This document shows positions 42,004 to 50,551 of a stretch of 64,000 nucleotides of DNA, piece after piece (the first letter of the stretch is position 1; each line of letters opens with the position of its first letter). Below the pieces are notes generated by a model. That model was not told the DNA's origin, searched no databases, and saw only the letters and a list, made by a program, of their open reading frames with translations. The stretch covers positions 1-64,000 of the forward strand of contig JANQRI010000011.1 in the NCBI GenBank assembly GCA_028284675.1, given 5' to 3'. The translations under genes and the position numbers were made by a program. Source of the DNA: Gammaproteobacteria bacterium. GTDB taxonomy: Bacteria; Pseudomonadota; Gammaproteobacteria; HTCC5015.

Positions 42004-43458
42004 TTGAATATTAAAGCGGTACAGCGCCTATTTGGGATTCTGCTGATTTTGTTCAGTCTGAGCATGCTGTGCCCGCCGATGTTGGTGTCACTGATATACG
42101 CTGATAGTGCAATGCAGTCCTTTGTCTTAGCGACGGTGATTACTGTGTTAACCGGGCTGGTTCTGTGGTTGCCGGCGCGTAATTGCACTGATGATCTGCG
42201 TTTGCGCGATGGCTTTGTGGTGGTCGTATTTTTTTGGGCGATGCTGGGTGTTTTCGGGGCAATACCGTTTTGGCTGTCGGAAGATACGCAGCTGTCATTT
42301 ACCGATGCACTCTTTGAATCCATGTCGGGTCTGACGACCACCGGGGCGACGGTGATTGTGGGGTTGGACAGTTTGCCTGAGTCGATATTGTTTTACCGGC
42401 AAATGCTGCAATGGTTTGGTGGTATGGGCATTATCGTTTTGGCGGTGGCGATTTTGCCAATGTTGGGTATTGGTGGGATGCAGCTGTATCGTGCCGAAAC
42501 GCCCGGCCCGGTAAAGGATACCAAGCTGACTCCCCGTATTGCGGAGACAGCAAAAGCACTGTGGTTTATTTATTTGGGGTTGACGGTTGCCTGCGCACTG
42601 GCTTATTGGCTGGCCGGCATGAGTGCTTTTGACGCAATAGGTCATGCGTTTTCCACGGTTGCGATAGGCGGTTTTTCAACACACGATGCCAGTATCGGGC
42701 ATTTTAAAAGTCATTTGATTGAAATGATTTGTGTGGTTTTTATGTTGCTGGCCGGTATTAATTTTGGCTTGCACTTTCTGGTTGTCAGGCGCTTAAGCTT
42801 CAGGCCTTATGCAGAGGACCCGGAGATGCGTGCCTACTTGATTTTATTGTCGATTACCGCATTGGTTGCAGTTGCTTTTTTGTGGCTAAATCATATCGAC
42901 GAGGATTTTACGACTGCTTTCTGGCATGGAATTTTTCAGGCTGTTTCGATCGGAACAACGACGGGTTTCACCACGGCCAGTTACTATCAGTGGCCGGGTT
43001 TTTTGCCGGTCATGCTGATATTTGTCAGCTTTATTGGTGGCTGTTCCGGGTCAACCGGGGGCGGCATAAAAGTTGTGCGGTTTTTATTGTTGCTAAAGCA
43101 GGGGCTGCGTGAACTTAAGCGTCTGGTGCATCCCAGGGCTTACCTGAATGTCAAAATCGGCAAGCTGCCGCTAAGTGATCGAATTGTAGAGGCGGTTTGG
43201 GGCTTTTTCTCAGCGTATGTTGCCGTGTTCAGTATTATGATGTTGTTGCTGATGATGACCGGCCTGGATCAGGTCACCGCCTTTTCCGCGGTCGCAGCCT
43301 GCTTGAATAATCTGGGTCCGGGGCTGGGTGAGGTTGGCGATAACTATTCCGGTTTAAATGATTTTTCCAAGTGGGTTTTGTCGATGGCGATGCTGTTGGG
43401 CCGCCTTGAGATTTTTACATTGCTGGTCCTGCTGACACCGGACTTTTGGCGTTCCTGA
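42004..43458 (+). CDS. Trk potassium channel subunit TrkH
   Basis: A 484-residue inner-membrane protein with about ten hydrophobic segments and four pore loops: SGLTTTGATV, FSTVAIGGFST, VSIGTTTGFTT and ACLNNLGPGLG, the selectivity-filter turns of Trk/Ktr channels. It works with TrkA. The start is TTG (TTG-AAT-ATT) by family alignment of the first membrane helix; no better ATG lies nearby. Confidence 0.95.
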   Translation: MNIKAVQRLFGILLILFSLSMLCPPMLVSLIYADSAMQSFVLATVITVLTGLVLWLPARNCTDDLRLRDGFVVVVFFWAMLGVFGAIPFWLSEDTQLSFTDALFESMSGLTTTGATVIVGLDSLPESILFYRQMLQWFGGMGIIVLAVAILPMLGIGGMQLYRAETPGPVKDTKLTPRIAETAKALWFIYLGLTVACALAYWLAGMSAFDAIGHAFSTVAIGGFSTHDASIGHFKSHLIEMICVVFMLLAGINFGLHFLVVRRLSFRPYAEDPEMRAYLILLSITALVAVAFLWLNHIDEDFTTAFWHGIFQAVSIGTTTGFTTASYYQWPGFLPVMLIFVSFIGGCSGSTGGGIKVVRFLLLLKQGLRELKRLVHPRAYLNVKIGKLPLSDRIVEAVWGFFSAYVAVFSIMMLLLMMTGLDQVTAFSAVAACLNNLGPGLGEVGDNYSGLNDFSKWVLSMAMLLGRLEIFTLLVLLTPDFWRS

Positions 43459-43474
43459 GTGGCCTGGTGGCCGG

Positions 43475-44176
43475 CTAGAGTAAGCCGGCCGACCAGACAA
43501 CCTTGCCGATAATATCAAGCGCTTCTTTTTGCGCGTCCGGTATATGCTGTTCGCGATACGCGGAATTATCGTTAACCAGATACAGTCCTTTGTCGACGGA
43601 TTGCTGCAGCCTTTTTGCGACTAATCCATTGCTGTCCAGTCTGAGTATGTAAACCGCATCGCCATTGAAAGCAGTCTGGCTGATATCGATCATCAATAAA
43701 TCAGAATCTTTGATGGTGGGTGACATCGAATCTCCGTGTGCCCTGATCAGCCGCAGGTTTTGTGGATCAAGACCTGATTTCAGCAGCCAGAAATGATTGA
43801 ATGACAATCGGCCAAGGCTTCCGACGGGCTTGTTTTCAAGCTCAACATCTTCCTCTTTATACTCCGGAATGCTGATGTATTCCTGTTTAGTGGAATAGAT
43901 CCCTTTGAGGTCATTGATCTCTGCAGAGATTCCGGTTGGGCCTTCACCAAGCACCAGCCAGTCAAGGTGCACATTGCCGCATTTGGCGATTGCGGCAAGC
44001 GGCTCGACTGTCGGTTGGCTGTCACCGGCAATGTAGCGATAGAGTTGAGATTCTGAAATACCGATTGATCTGGCAAGGTTTTTTTTGCCACCTACCAGGT
44101 CGGCGATTTTTGATATGCGATCTCCCAGGCCTGCGAGTGCCTGAGTTAGTTCTTGTATATTTTCGGTGGTGTTCAT
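43475..44176 (-). CDS. LexA/CI-like repressor with S24 peptidase domain
   Basis: A 233-residue regulator. Residues 20-70 form an XRE helix-turn-helix (GGKKNLARSIGISESQLYRYIAG). The C-terminal S24 part has AHGDSMSPTI (about residue 145, nucleophilic Ser) and GLVAKRLQQ (about 182, general-base Lys). Such proteins are phage-type or PrtR-like repressors that cleave themselves with RecA after DNA damage. A clear Ala-Gly cleavage site between the domains is not obvious to me. No phage genes lie around it. It may be a prophage relic or a domesticated regulator of a bacteriocin-like locus elsewhere. Confidence 0.85.
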   Translation of the reverse strand: MNTTENIQELTQALAGLGDRISKIADLVGGKKNLARSIGISESQLYRYIAGDSQPTVEPLAAIAKCGNVHLDWLVLGEGPTGISAEINDLKGIYSTKQEYISIPEYKEEDVELENKPVGSLGRLSFNHFWLLKSGLDPQNLRLIRAHGDSMSPTIKDSDLLMIDISQTAFNGDAVYILRLDSNGLVAKRLQQSVDKGLYLVNDNSAYREQHIPDAQKEALDIIGKVVWSAGLL

Positions 44177-44257
44177 AGAGTTCTTATTGTCGTGTGAATG
44201 ATCAATTTTTATATTGACAGTGGCTCCGCACTAACAATGAACTCCAGCTTCCCTATA

Positions 44258-44370
44258 CCGGATATTAGTGAGGCCAGCTGCATTTGTTGTAAGTCCGCAA
44301 GCATATCATCGCGACGCGACCATTCAATGTATATATTACAACAAATGTGGAGGGCTGCACTGATATCGGG
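44258..44370. repeat. Imperfect inverted repeat with 35-bp arms
   Basis: Arms at 44258-44292 and 44336-44370 match inverted at about 27 of 35 positions, including a perfect 12-bp inner part (CATTTGTTGTAA and TTACAACAAATG), around a 43-base centre. It lies between the S24 repressor and the sRNA gene. It could be a small non-autonomous mobile repeat, a structured RNA or a repressor site pair. No target duplication is evident. Confidence 0.5.
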
Positions 44371-44457
44371 AAATAGTCAATCAATTAGGTGCTTTATCTA
44401 CAAATTGATTGGCAATGATGAATGACAGCGCTCTGTGAACGTTTTAGAAGGGCTCCA

Positions 44458-44640
44458 AATATAGAAGCCCCGACAAGTAAAACTTGCCGGGGCTTGCTAA
44501 ATAACCATCCTGGCTATTTAGGTGACGTTGAGCATCCTCTTGCTTCCTGCTAAAATCTTCCGATGATTTATCCCCATTCCTATTGGGGTTCCTGATCAAT
44601 CCCTGTGAGTTCCATCTGCTCTAGCCTAATATCCATTTAA
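44458..44640 (-). ncRNA. RsmZ/CsrB-like small RNA that would sequester CsrA/RsmA
   Basis: Read on the minus strand, about 180 bases carry about ten GGA motifs (near 44633, 44611, 44600, 44592, 44580, 44573, 44560, 44547, 44538 and 44509), several in hairpin loops: CCCCA-ATAGGAA-TGGGG and CTAAATA-gCCAGGATGGt-TATTTAG. The end is a 14-bp stem (44465-44495, loop UUU) whose one non-Watson-Crick pair is G-U only on the minus strand, which decides the direction, followed by a U-containing tail. A GacA-type box lies about 68 bases before the expected start, and a weak promoter (TTATCA, 17 bases, CTATAT) fits at about 44646-44674. These RNAs titrate CsrA/RsmA away from target mRNAs. Exact ends are estimates. 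Which of RsmX/Y/Z or CsrB it equals cannot be said. Confidence 0.75.
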
Positions 44641-44698
44641 GCCACATATAGAGTCGCATTATCTCGCTTGATAATATATTGGCAGTGTCTGAAGACTT

Positions 44699-44716
44699 TG
44701 TAGGATACGTCCTACA
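44699..44716 (-). promoter_or_regulatory. GacA/UvrY upstream activating site of the sRNA
   Basis: TGTAGGATACGTCCTACA is a perfect palindrome of 18 bases, the same size and form as the known GacA box TGTAAG-N6-CTTACA, differing by one symmetric base in each half. It lies at about -68 from the sRNA start. A further half-site, TGTAGGATA, is at 44732-44740. The only nearby gene in the other direction is pip, whose start is 150 bases away. Confidence 0.7.
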
Positions 44717-44865
44717 ATTTAATGAATGGTTTGTAGGATATTTTGAAAGCGGTACCGCTAGTAAAGTGTGCGGGAATCGAAGCTTGTAGAAGCATAAAGT
44801 GCTGGGTTGGTGATGGAAAGTCTTTTTTTGATGTTTTTGTTTCAGGTTTAGGCGGCAGAGTCGGC

Positions 44866-45822
44866 ATGAGCTCAGCCTGTTTATATCCCGAAATTATGCC
44901 TTATCGTGTACATCAGCTTACGGTAGGTCACGGGCATCAGCTTTACGTGGAGGAGTCGGGAAACCCGGATGGTTTGGCCGTGTTGTTCTTGCATGGCGGC
45001 CCCGGCGGTGGATCGAGTCCATATCATCGACGCTTCTTTAACCCCCAACGTTATCGAATTATTTTGTTTGATCAGCGTGGTTGCGGGCAATCGACCCCTC
45101 ATGCTGATGTAAGCAACAATACCAGCCGTGATCTGCTGGAAGACATTGAGTGTATTCGCCGGCATCTGGGTGTTGAGCGGTGGGTTTTATTTGGCGGCTC
45201 CTGGGGCGCTGCTTTGGCATTGATCTATGCGCAGGCTTTTCCGGGTACGGTTCTGGCGATGATTTTACGGGGTGTTTTTTTATGCCGGGATCAGGATATC
45301 CGCTGGTTTTATCAATACGGTGCGAGTGAAGTCTATCCGGATGCCTGGGAGCAATTTATTGCGCCGGTGCCTGAAGCTTTGCGCACTGATATGCTGACCG
45401 CATACCATTCGTTGCTGATGAGTGATGATCCGTCCGTCTATGTTCCTGCCGCAAAAGCCTGGGCGGTTTGGGAGGCGACAGCCGCTTCGCTAAACCCGGA
45501 CAAAAATCTTATCGAGCATTTTGCGAATACCGATGTTGCGTTGGCTTTGGCAAGAATTGAAAATCATTATTTTGTGAATGCGTGTTTTCTGCAAGAGAAT
45601 CAAATTATTGCCAACCTTTCCCGGATTACCGATATTCCCGCGATCATAGTGCATGGCAGACACGATATGGTGTGCCCGCTTACCCAGGCCTGGGCACTTA
45701 ACAGTGAGTGGCGTAAAGCCGCGTTGCAGATCATTGAGAATGCGGGCCATGCGGCAACTGAGCCGGGAATTACGGAGGCACTTGTGGAGGCGGCGGATGA
45801 GATGCTGTTGCGGTTCGGATGA
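44866..45822 (+). CDS. Proline iminopeptidase
   Basis: A 318-residue alpha/beta hydrolase that releases N-terminal proline. FLHGGPGGGSSPYHRRFFNP is the oxyanion region, FDQRGCGQSTPH follows, VLFGGSWGAALAL (about residue 110) is the nucleophile elbow, and IVHGRHDMVCP and ENAGHAATEP carry the acid and His. The ATG at 44866 gives the standard length; the frame runs open further upstream without family similarity. It overlaps dtd by 4 bases. Confidence 0.94.
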   Translation: MSSACLYPEIMPYRVHQLTVGHGHQLYVEESGNPDGLAVLFLHGGPGGGSSPYHRRFFNPQRYRIILFDQRGCGQSTPHADVSNNTSRDLLEDIECIRRHLGVERWVLFGGSWGAALALIYAQAFPGTVLAMILRGVFLCRDQDIRWFYQYGASEVYPDAWEQFIAPVPEALRTDMLTAYHSLLMSDDPSVYVPAAKAWAVWEATAASLNPDKNLIEHFANTDVALALARIENHYFVNACFLQENQIIANLSRITDIPAIIVHGRHDMVCPLTQAWALNSEWRKAALQIIENAGHAATEPGITEALVEAADEMLLRFG

Positions 45823-46274
45823 TCGGTTTGCTGCAACGGGTGAGTGAGGCCTCAGTTAGCGTTGACGGAGAGCTTATTGGAAAAATTGACCGGGGCCTGC
45901 TGGTTTTACTGGGCGTGGAAAAGCACGATACTGTTGCTGATGCGGTGCGTCTGTCTGAGCGTATTGCCGGCTACCGTGTTTTTGCGGATCAGCAGGGCAA
46001 GATGAATCTGAGTGTCAGCGATATTGGTGGCGGAATGTTAATTGTGCCCCAGTTTACGTTGGCCGCTGACACAACAAAGGGAATGCGCCCGGGTTTTCAG
46101 TCGGCAGCAGCGCCCGATCTTGGGCAGGCATTGTTTGAGAGTGTCGTGACTGAGCTTCGGGAGAAAGGGCTTGAAGTTGCAACAGGGCGTTTCGGAGCTG
46201 ATATGCAGGTTGGGCTGGTAAATGACGGGCCGGTTACCTTCTGGTTGCAAGTGACTGGTACGGCTGCTCGTTGA
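45819..46274 (+). CDS. D-aminoacyl-tRNA deacylase
   Basis: A 151-residue editing enzyme that hydrolyses D-amino acids wrongly placed on tRNA. MIGLLQRVSEASVSVDGELIG, a GGGMLIVPQFTLAADTTKGMRPGF block (about residues 68-91, the SQF-like and substrate pocket part) and the C-terminal LVNDGPVTFWL (GPVT motif) are the family features. Coupled to pip by an ATGA overlap, a common pairing. Confidence 0.96.
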   Translation: MIGLLQRVSEASVSVDGELIGKIDRGLLVLLGVEKHDTVADAVRLSERIAGYRVFADQQGKMNLSVSDIGGGMLIVPQFTLAADTTKGMRPGFQSAAAPDLGQALFESVVTELREKGLEVATGRFGADMQVGLVNDGPVTFWLQVTGTAAR

Positions 46275-46442
46275 GCATGTTCAGATAAGCGGCTTGTTTA
46301 AGTGTTTTGCATAAGCGGTTTGTGCTTGCGGTGAATCTGCTCTTTTTAGCCGGTAATTTAAAGTGTATGCTACAGCGGAAAATGGCCCTGTGTATGTTTT
46401 ATTAATAATGCAGGTTTAATTGGATGTTAATGGAGACTGAGA

Positions 46443-47036
46443 TTGTCTGCGCGAACCGCCCGGATTAACCGCGATACCAAAGAAACTCAGATTCAGGTGA
46501 ATCTGGATATTGATGGTGGCGGGCATGGTGAATTTGATACCGGCTTGCCGTTTTTGGAGCATATGCTTGATCAGGTTGCCAGGCATGGCATGCTGGATTT
46601 GAAAGTCATCGCACGCGGTGATCTGCAGATTGACGCACACCATACAGTCGAGGATGTGGGTATCACCATTGGGCAGGCTTTTAGTAAAGCATTGGGCGAT
46701 AAAACCGGAATACGTCGTTATGGGCATGCCTATGTGCCTTTGGACGAGGCTTTATCGCGTGTCGTTGTGGATTTTTCAGGGCGTCCGGGGCTTGAGTATC
46801 GTGTAACTTATCCACGGGCCCGGGTTGGTGATTTTGATATCGATTTGTTGCATGAGTTTTTTCAGGGCTTTGTTAATCACGCGATGGTTACTTTGCATAT
46901 TGATAATTTGCAGGGCAATAATGCTCATCACATTGCGGAAACGGTTTTCAAAGCATTTGGTCGTGCGATTAGAGCGGCGGCTGAGCCTGATCCGCGTATG
47001 TCCGGAGTGGTGCCATCCACGAAAGGAAGTTTATAG
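46443..47036 (+). CDS. Imidazoleglycerol-phosphate dehydratase
   Basis: A 197-residue single-function HisB, removing water from imidazoleglycerol phosphate. GGGHGEFDTGLPFLEHMLDQ, DAHHTVEDVGI and a later NNAHHIAETVFKAFGRA form the two manganese sites; it has no HisN-type phosphatase domain. The start is TTG with GGAG seven bases upstream. First gene of hisB-hisH-hisA-hisF. Confidence 0.96.
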   Translation: MSARTARINRDTKETQIQVNLDIDGGGHGEFDTGLPFLEHMLDQVARHGMLDLKVIARGDLQIDAHHTVEDVGITIGQAFSKALGDKTGIRRYGHAYVPLDEALSRVVVDFSGRPGLEYRVTYPRARVGDFDIDLLHEFFQGFVNHAMVTLHIDNLQGNNAHHIAETVFKAFGRAIRAAAEPDPRMSGVVPSTKGSL

Positions 47037-47156
47037 ATGGTAAATGTACTGCGTCAGTTATCTGAGCTTTTCAAAAAGTTGAATGGAGTGGCGTAACCTA
47101 AACTGGGCTGTTAAACATAAACGGATGTTTACCCTGGTTTTTTCTATGCGAATCGG

Positions 47157-47801
47157 ATGAAAACCATTGCTGTTATTGATTATGGAATGGGTAATTTGCG
47201 CTCAGTCGTAAAGGCACTGGAGCATGTCAGTGATCGGTCTTCACGCGTGCTTCTAACCTCTGAAAGTTCGGAGATTCGGGATGCGGACCGGGTTGTTTTT
47301 CCAGGGCAGGGTGCGGCGGCAGAGTGTATGGCTGCATTACAGCGTCATGAGTTGACCGAAGCGGTGTTGGAAGCAGCTCGCAACAAACCGTTCCTGGGTG
47401 TTTGCATGGGCTTACAGGTATTGCTGACTGCCAGTGAGGAAAATGGGAATGTTGAGTGTCTGGACTTTTTGCCTGGCAAAGTCGAGTTTTTCGGAAGTCA
47501 GCCTGAGTTGCAGAGACCGGAGTACAAGATCCCGCATATGGGCTGGAATGAGGTTTGCCAGGTTAAAGTGCATACTTTATGGCAAGATATTCCTGATAAG
47601 GCTCGATTTTATTTTGTACACAGCTATTATGTTAATCCGGCATCGGTCGATGTAATTACCGGGGTAACGGGCTATGGCATGGATTTCGCTTCTGCTGTTA
47701 GCCGTGAAAATATCTTTGCAGTGCAATTCCATCCGGAAAAAAGTGCTGCTAATGGTTTGCAGTTGCTGCAGAATTTTGTAAATTGGGATGGGGCGTGCTG
47801 A
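47157..47801 (+). CDS. Imidazole glycerol phosphate synthase, glutaminase subunit HisH
   Basis: A 214-residue class I glutamine amidotransferase. IDYGMGNLRSV opens it; the nucleophilic Cys is in FLGVCMGLQVL (about residue 82) and the His in AVQFHPEKS (about 195). It hands ammonia to HisF, encoded 846 bases downstream. A 120-base gap separates it from hisB. Confidence 0.96.
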   Translation: MKTIAVIDYGMGNLRSVVKALEHVSDRSSRVLLTSESSEIRDADRVVFPGQGAAAECMAALQRHELTEAVLEAARNKPFLGVCMGLQVLLTASEENGNVECLDFLPGKVEFFGSQPELQRPEYKIPHMGWNEVCQVKVHTLWQDIPDKARFYFVHSYYVNPASVDVITGVTGYGMDFASAVSRENIFAVQFHPEKSAANGLQLLQNFVNWDGAC

Positions 47802-47840
47802 ATTGCCCGAAACAGGCGAAGCTCAAAAAAGGTCAAAACA

Positions 47841-48578
47841 GTGTTAATAATTCCAGCGATAGATTTGAAAGAAGGCAAATGTGTGCGCTTACGGCAAGGA
47901 CGTATGGAGGATAACACCATATTTTCCGATAACCCGCTGAAAATGGTTGAGCGGTGGGTTAACGCCGGTGCCGAAAGGCTGCATGTGATCGATCTTGATG
48001 GGGCTATGGCCGGTAAGCCACGTAACTCCGATGTAATTCACTCTATAGTAGAGGAATTCCCTAATCTGGATATTCAGGTCGGCGGCGGCATACGCGATGA
48101 AGATACTGTGCAGGAGTATCTGGATGCCGGGGTGAATTATGTCATTATCGGCACGAAAGCAGTGAGTGAGCCGCATTTTGTTAATGATTTATGCTTATCG
48201 TTTCCAGGGCATGTGATTGTCGGGCTGGATGCGAAGGACGGAAAAGTTGCGATTGACGGTTGGAGCAAGTTATCAAACCATGATGTTATTGATATGGCGC
48301 AGCATTTTGAGCGCGATGGTGTTGATGCGATTGTGTACACGGATATTACCCGCGACGGTATGCTTTCTGGTGTGAATGTGGAGTCCACAGCTGCACTTGC
48401 GCAGTCGATTCGGGTCCCGGTGATTGCGTCCGGAGGCGTCAGCAGCATGGATGATATTGCCGCACTGGCAAAAGTGGAGGAGGAAGGTGTTGTTGGGGTG
48501 ATTATCGGTCGCGCGCTTTATGAAGGGGATATTGATCTTGCCGAAGTGATGAAGAAGTACGGAAACAAAAAAACCTGA
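47841..48578 (+). CDS. ProFAR isomerase HisA
   Basis: A 245-residue TIM barrel converting ProFAR to PRFAR. IPAIDLKEGKCVRLRQGR carries the first catalytic Asp (residue 8) and VYTDITRDGMLSGVN the second (about 130). VGGGIRDEDTV and ASGGVSSMDDI bind the phosphates. GTG start, directly following hisH. Confidence 0.96.
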   Translation: MLIIPAIDLKEGKCVRLRQGRMEDNTIFSDNPLKMVERWVNAGAERLHVIDLDGAMAGKPRNSDVIHSIVEEFPNLDIQVGGGIRDEDTVQEYLDAGVNYVIIGTKAVSEPHFVNDLCLSFPGHVIVGLDAKDGKVAIDGWSKLSNHDVIDMAQHFERDGVDAIVYTDITRDGMLSGVNVESTAALAQSIRVPVIASGGVSSMDDIAALAKVEEEGVVGVIIGRALYEGDIDLAEVMKKYGNKKT

Positions 48579-48646
48579 AGAGTAAGCGGTTTCAAAAACC
48601 GTAACGACATTTAAATTCAATTAAACAGACCACTGCATAATCTGCC

Positions 48647-49417
48647 ATGTCTTTGGCCAAGCGAATTATTCCCTGCCTGGATGTTGATAACGGCCGGGTC
48701 GTGAAAGGTGTTAAGTTTGTCGATATTCGCGATGCCGGTAACCCTGTTGAAATTGCCCGCCGTTATGATAAAGAAGGTGCGGATGAGCTGACGTTCCTGG
48801 ATATTACCGCCAGTGTGGAAGGCCGTGACACGATGGAGAATGTGGTCGCGCAGGTTGCGGAACAGGTATTTATCCCGCTGACAGTTGGCGGTGGCATACG
48901 TTCATTTGATGATATACGGCGAATGCTGAATGCCGGCGCGGATAAAGTTGCGATCAATACTGCCGCAGTATTAAACCCCGAGCTGATCAAAGAGGCTGCC
49001 GATCGTGTCGGCTCTCAATGCATCGTGTTGGCGATCGATGCAAAGCAGGTGGCTGATGCGCCTGTGCCCCGGTGGGAGGTTTTTACACATGGGGGCCGTA
49101 CGCCAACCGGATTGGATGCGGTTACCTGGGCACAAAAAATGGTTGGATATGGCGCCGGTGAAATACTGCTGACAAGCATGGATCGTGATGGAACCAAAGA
49201 TGGTTTCGATCTGGGTCTTACTGCTGCTATCAGCGAGGCTGTGCGGGTTCCGGTGATTGCATCCGGTGGTGCCGGCAGTTTGGCGCACCTGGCTGAGGCG
49301 ATTCAGCAGGCGGGTGCTGATGCAGTGCTTGCGGCCAGTATTTTTCATTTTTGTGAATATAGTGTGACTGAGGCCAAAGAATACCTACGGTCGGAGGGTA
49401 TTGAGGTACGCCTGTGA
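48647..49417 (+). CDS. Imidazole glycerol phosphate synthase, cyclase subunit HisF
   Basis: A 256-residue TIM barrel, partner of HisH. IIPCLDVDNGRVVKGVKF contains the catalytic Asp11, and LLTSMDRDGTKDGFD the second Asp (about 130). VGGGIRSFDDI and ASGGAGSLAHL bind phosphate. Normal length. A 157-base gap without gene follows before hisE. Confidence 0.97.
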   Translation: MSLAKRIIPCLDVDNGRVVKGVKFVDIRDAGNPVEIARRYDKEGADELTFLDITASVEGRDTMENVVAQVAEQVFIPLTVGGGIRSFDDIRRMLNAGADKVAINTAAVLNPELIKEAADRVGSQCIVLAIDAKQVADAPVPRWEVFTHGGRTPTGLDAVTWAQKMVGYGAGEILLTSMDRDGTKDGFDLGLTAAISEAVRVPVIASGGAGSLAHLAEAIQQAGADAVLAASIFHFCEYSVTEAKEYLRSEGIEVRL

Positions 49418-49574
49418 TAAACTCATATATTGGACAGAAGGCGTTGAACCATATGTTGCGTTTGTTGCCGAACTGGCCTGTTTAATGATGTTTTATAGCT
49501 ATCCACGGACTACAGCTGTTCTTTCTATCGCCATATTATGAAATGAGAATTTTTCCGAACCGGGTCAAAAGGGG

Positions 49575-49925
49575 TTGAGTTTGGTTGCTTCAGAAGAATC
49601 ATCGTCTGCTGCCTCAGAAGTATTGTCTGCTATTGCCAGGATTCTGGAGGAGCGCAAGTCGGCTGCTCCGGAGAGTTCATATGTAGCGGGCCTGTATGCG
49701 AAAGGGTCTGAAGCTATATCAAAAAAAATCGGTGAGGAGGCAGTGGAAACCATTATTGCCGCACACAACGGCAGCGCAGAGCAATTGATTCATGAAACTG
49801 CTGATTTATGGTTTCATTCGATGGTTATGCTGGCTCACCATGGCTTAAGTCCGGAGGCGGTTATCCGGGAGTTGCAGCGGCGTTTTGGTGTTTCCGGTTT
49901 GCAGGAAAAGCAGTCTCGTGGATAA
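49575..49925 (+). CDS. Phosphoribosyl-ATP pyrophosphatase HisE
   Basis: A 116-residue all-helical enzyme for the second histidine step. ILEERKSAAPESSYVAGLYAKG, KKIGEEAVETIIAAHNG and LIHETADLWFHSMVML carry the acidic metal motif (EExxE). It has no HisI domain and no hisI gene lies beside it. Start TTG with AAAAGGGG close upstream. It immediately precedes tatA, as in Pseudomonas. Confidence 0.93.
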   Translation: MSLVASEESSSAASEVLSAIARILEERKSAAPESSYVAGLYAKGSEAISKKIGEEAVETIIAAHNGSAEQLIHETADLWFHSMVMLAHHGLSPEAVIRELQRRFGVSGLQEKQSRG

Positions 49926-49955
49926 TGTCTTCACTTCAGGTTTTAGGAGTTTGAT

Positions 49956-50180
49956 ATGCTAAGTGGTATTGGTCCTGGGTCACTTATACTGATTTTGGTG
50001 ATTGTGATTCTGTTATTCGGCACCAAGAAATTGCGCAATGTGGGTTCGGATTTGGGCGGTGCGCTCAAAAGCTTTCGCAAGGCGGTCAAAGAAGATGACG
50101 GTCAGGGCGCAGAGCAGTCGAACCTCGATAGCGGCAAGGTGATTGATGCGGAAGTCCGGAAGCAGGAAAAATCGGAGTAA
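49956..50180 (+). CDS. Sec-independent translocase subunit TatA
   Basis: A 74-residue protein: one membrane helix (residues 6-22, ending LFGTKKLR with the FG hinge), an amphipathic helix (NVGSDLGGALKSFRKAVKED) and a charged tail. It oligomerises to let folded proteins cross the inner membrane. First of tatABC; the PhoX-like protein in this window is a likely client. Confidence 0.95.
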   Translation: MLSGIGPGSLILILVIVILLFGTKKLRNVGSDLGGALKSFRKAVKEDDGQGAEQSNLDSGKVIDAEVRKQEKSE

Positions 50181-50224
50181 AAGTGAGTTATCCGGTTTTT
50201 TCGAGCAGCTCTTAGGAACGTACG

Positions 50225-50551
50225 GTGTTTGATATCGGATTTTGGGAACTGGGCTTAATTGCACTCGTGGCATTGCTTGTGGTTGGGCCGCAGCGTTTAC
50301 CCAAACTGGCTTATGAGGCCGGGCTTTGGGTGGGTAAACTGCAGCGTGTGATCAGTAGCGCAAAGATAGAAATTGAAAATGAATTGCATAACTATGAGAT
50401 CCGTAATGGACTTCGGGAACAGCGCCGCGACTTCGATGATTTAAAGAAAATTGTGACTGATACACAGCGTGATATTGAGGCAGGGCTTCTGGATCCGGAT
50501 AGTAATGTCTCGAAGCAGGCCGATGTAGATAAAGATGAGCGCGGATCCTAA
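50225..50551 (+). CDS. Tat receptor subunit TatB
   Basis: A 108-residue protein starting MFDIGFWELGLIALVALLVV with the GPQRLP hinge after the membrane helix, then a long charged amphipathic helix. It forms the signal-peptide receptor with TatC. GTG start. It overlaps tatC by 17 bases. Confidence 0.93.
   Translation: MFDIGFWELGLIALVALLVVGPQRLPKLAYEAGLWVGKLQRVISSAKIEIENELHNYEIRNGLREQRRDFDDLKKIVTDTQRDIEAGLLDPDSNVSKQADVDKDERGS

Noticed and set aside
43469..43490. GGCCGGCT/AGCCGGCC hairpin at the trkH-repressor junction as a terminator
   Set aside because: Stem is good but there is no T-run on either side and it overlaps the repressor stop codon, so I do not list it as a terminator.
44200..44400. 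Possible integron attC site because of a CTAACAA stretch and long inverted arms
   Set aside because: The conserved RYYYAAC and GTTRRRY core boxes are not present in the right places, and no integrase or cassette array is seen.
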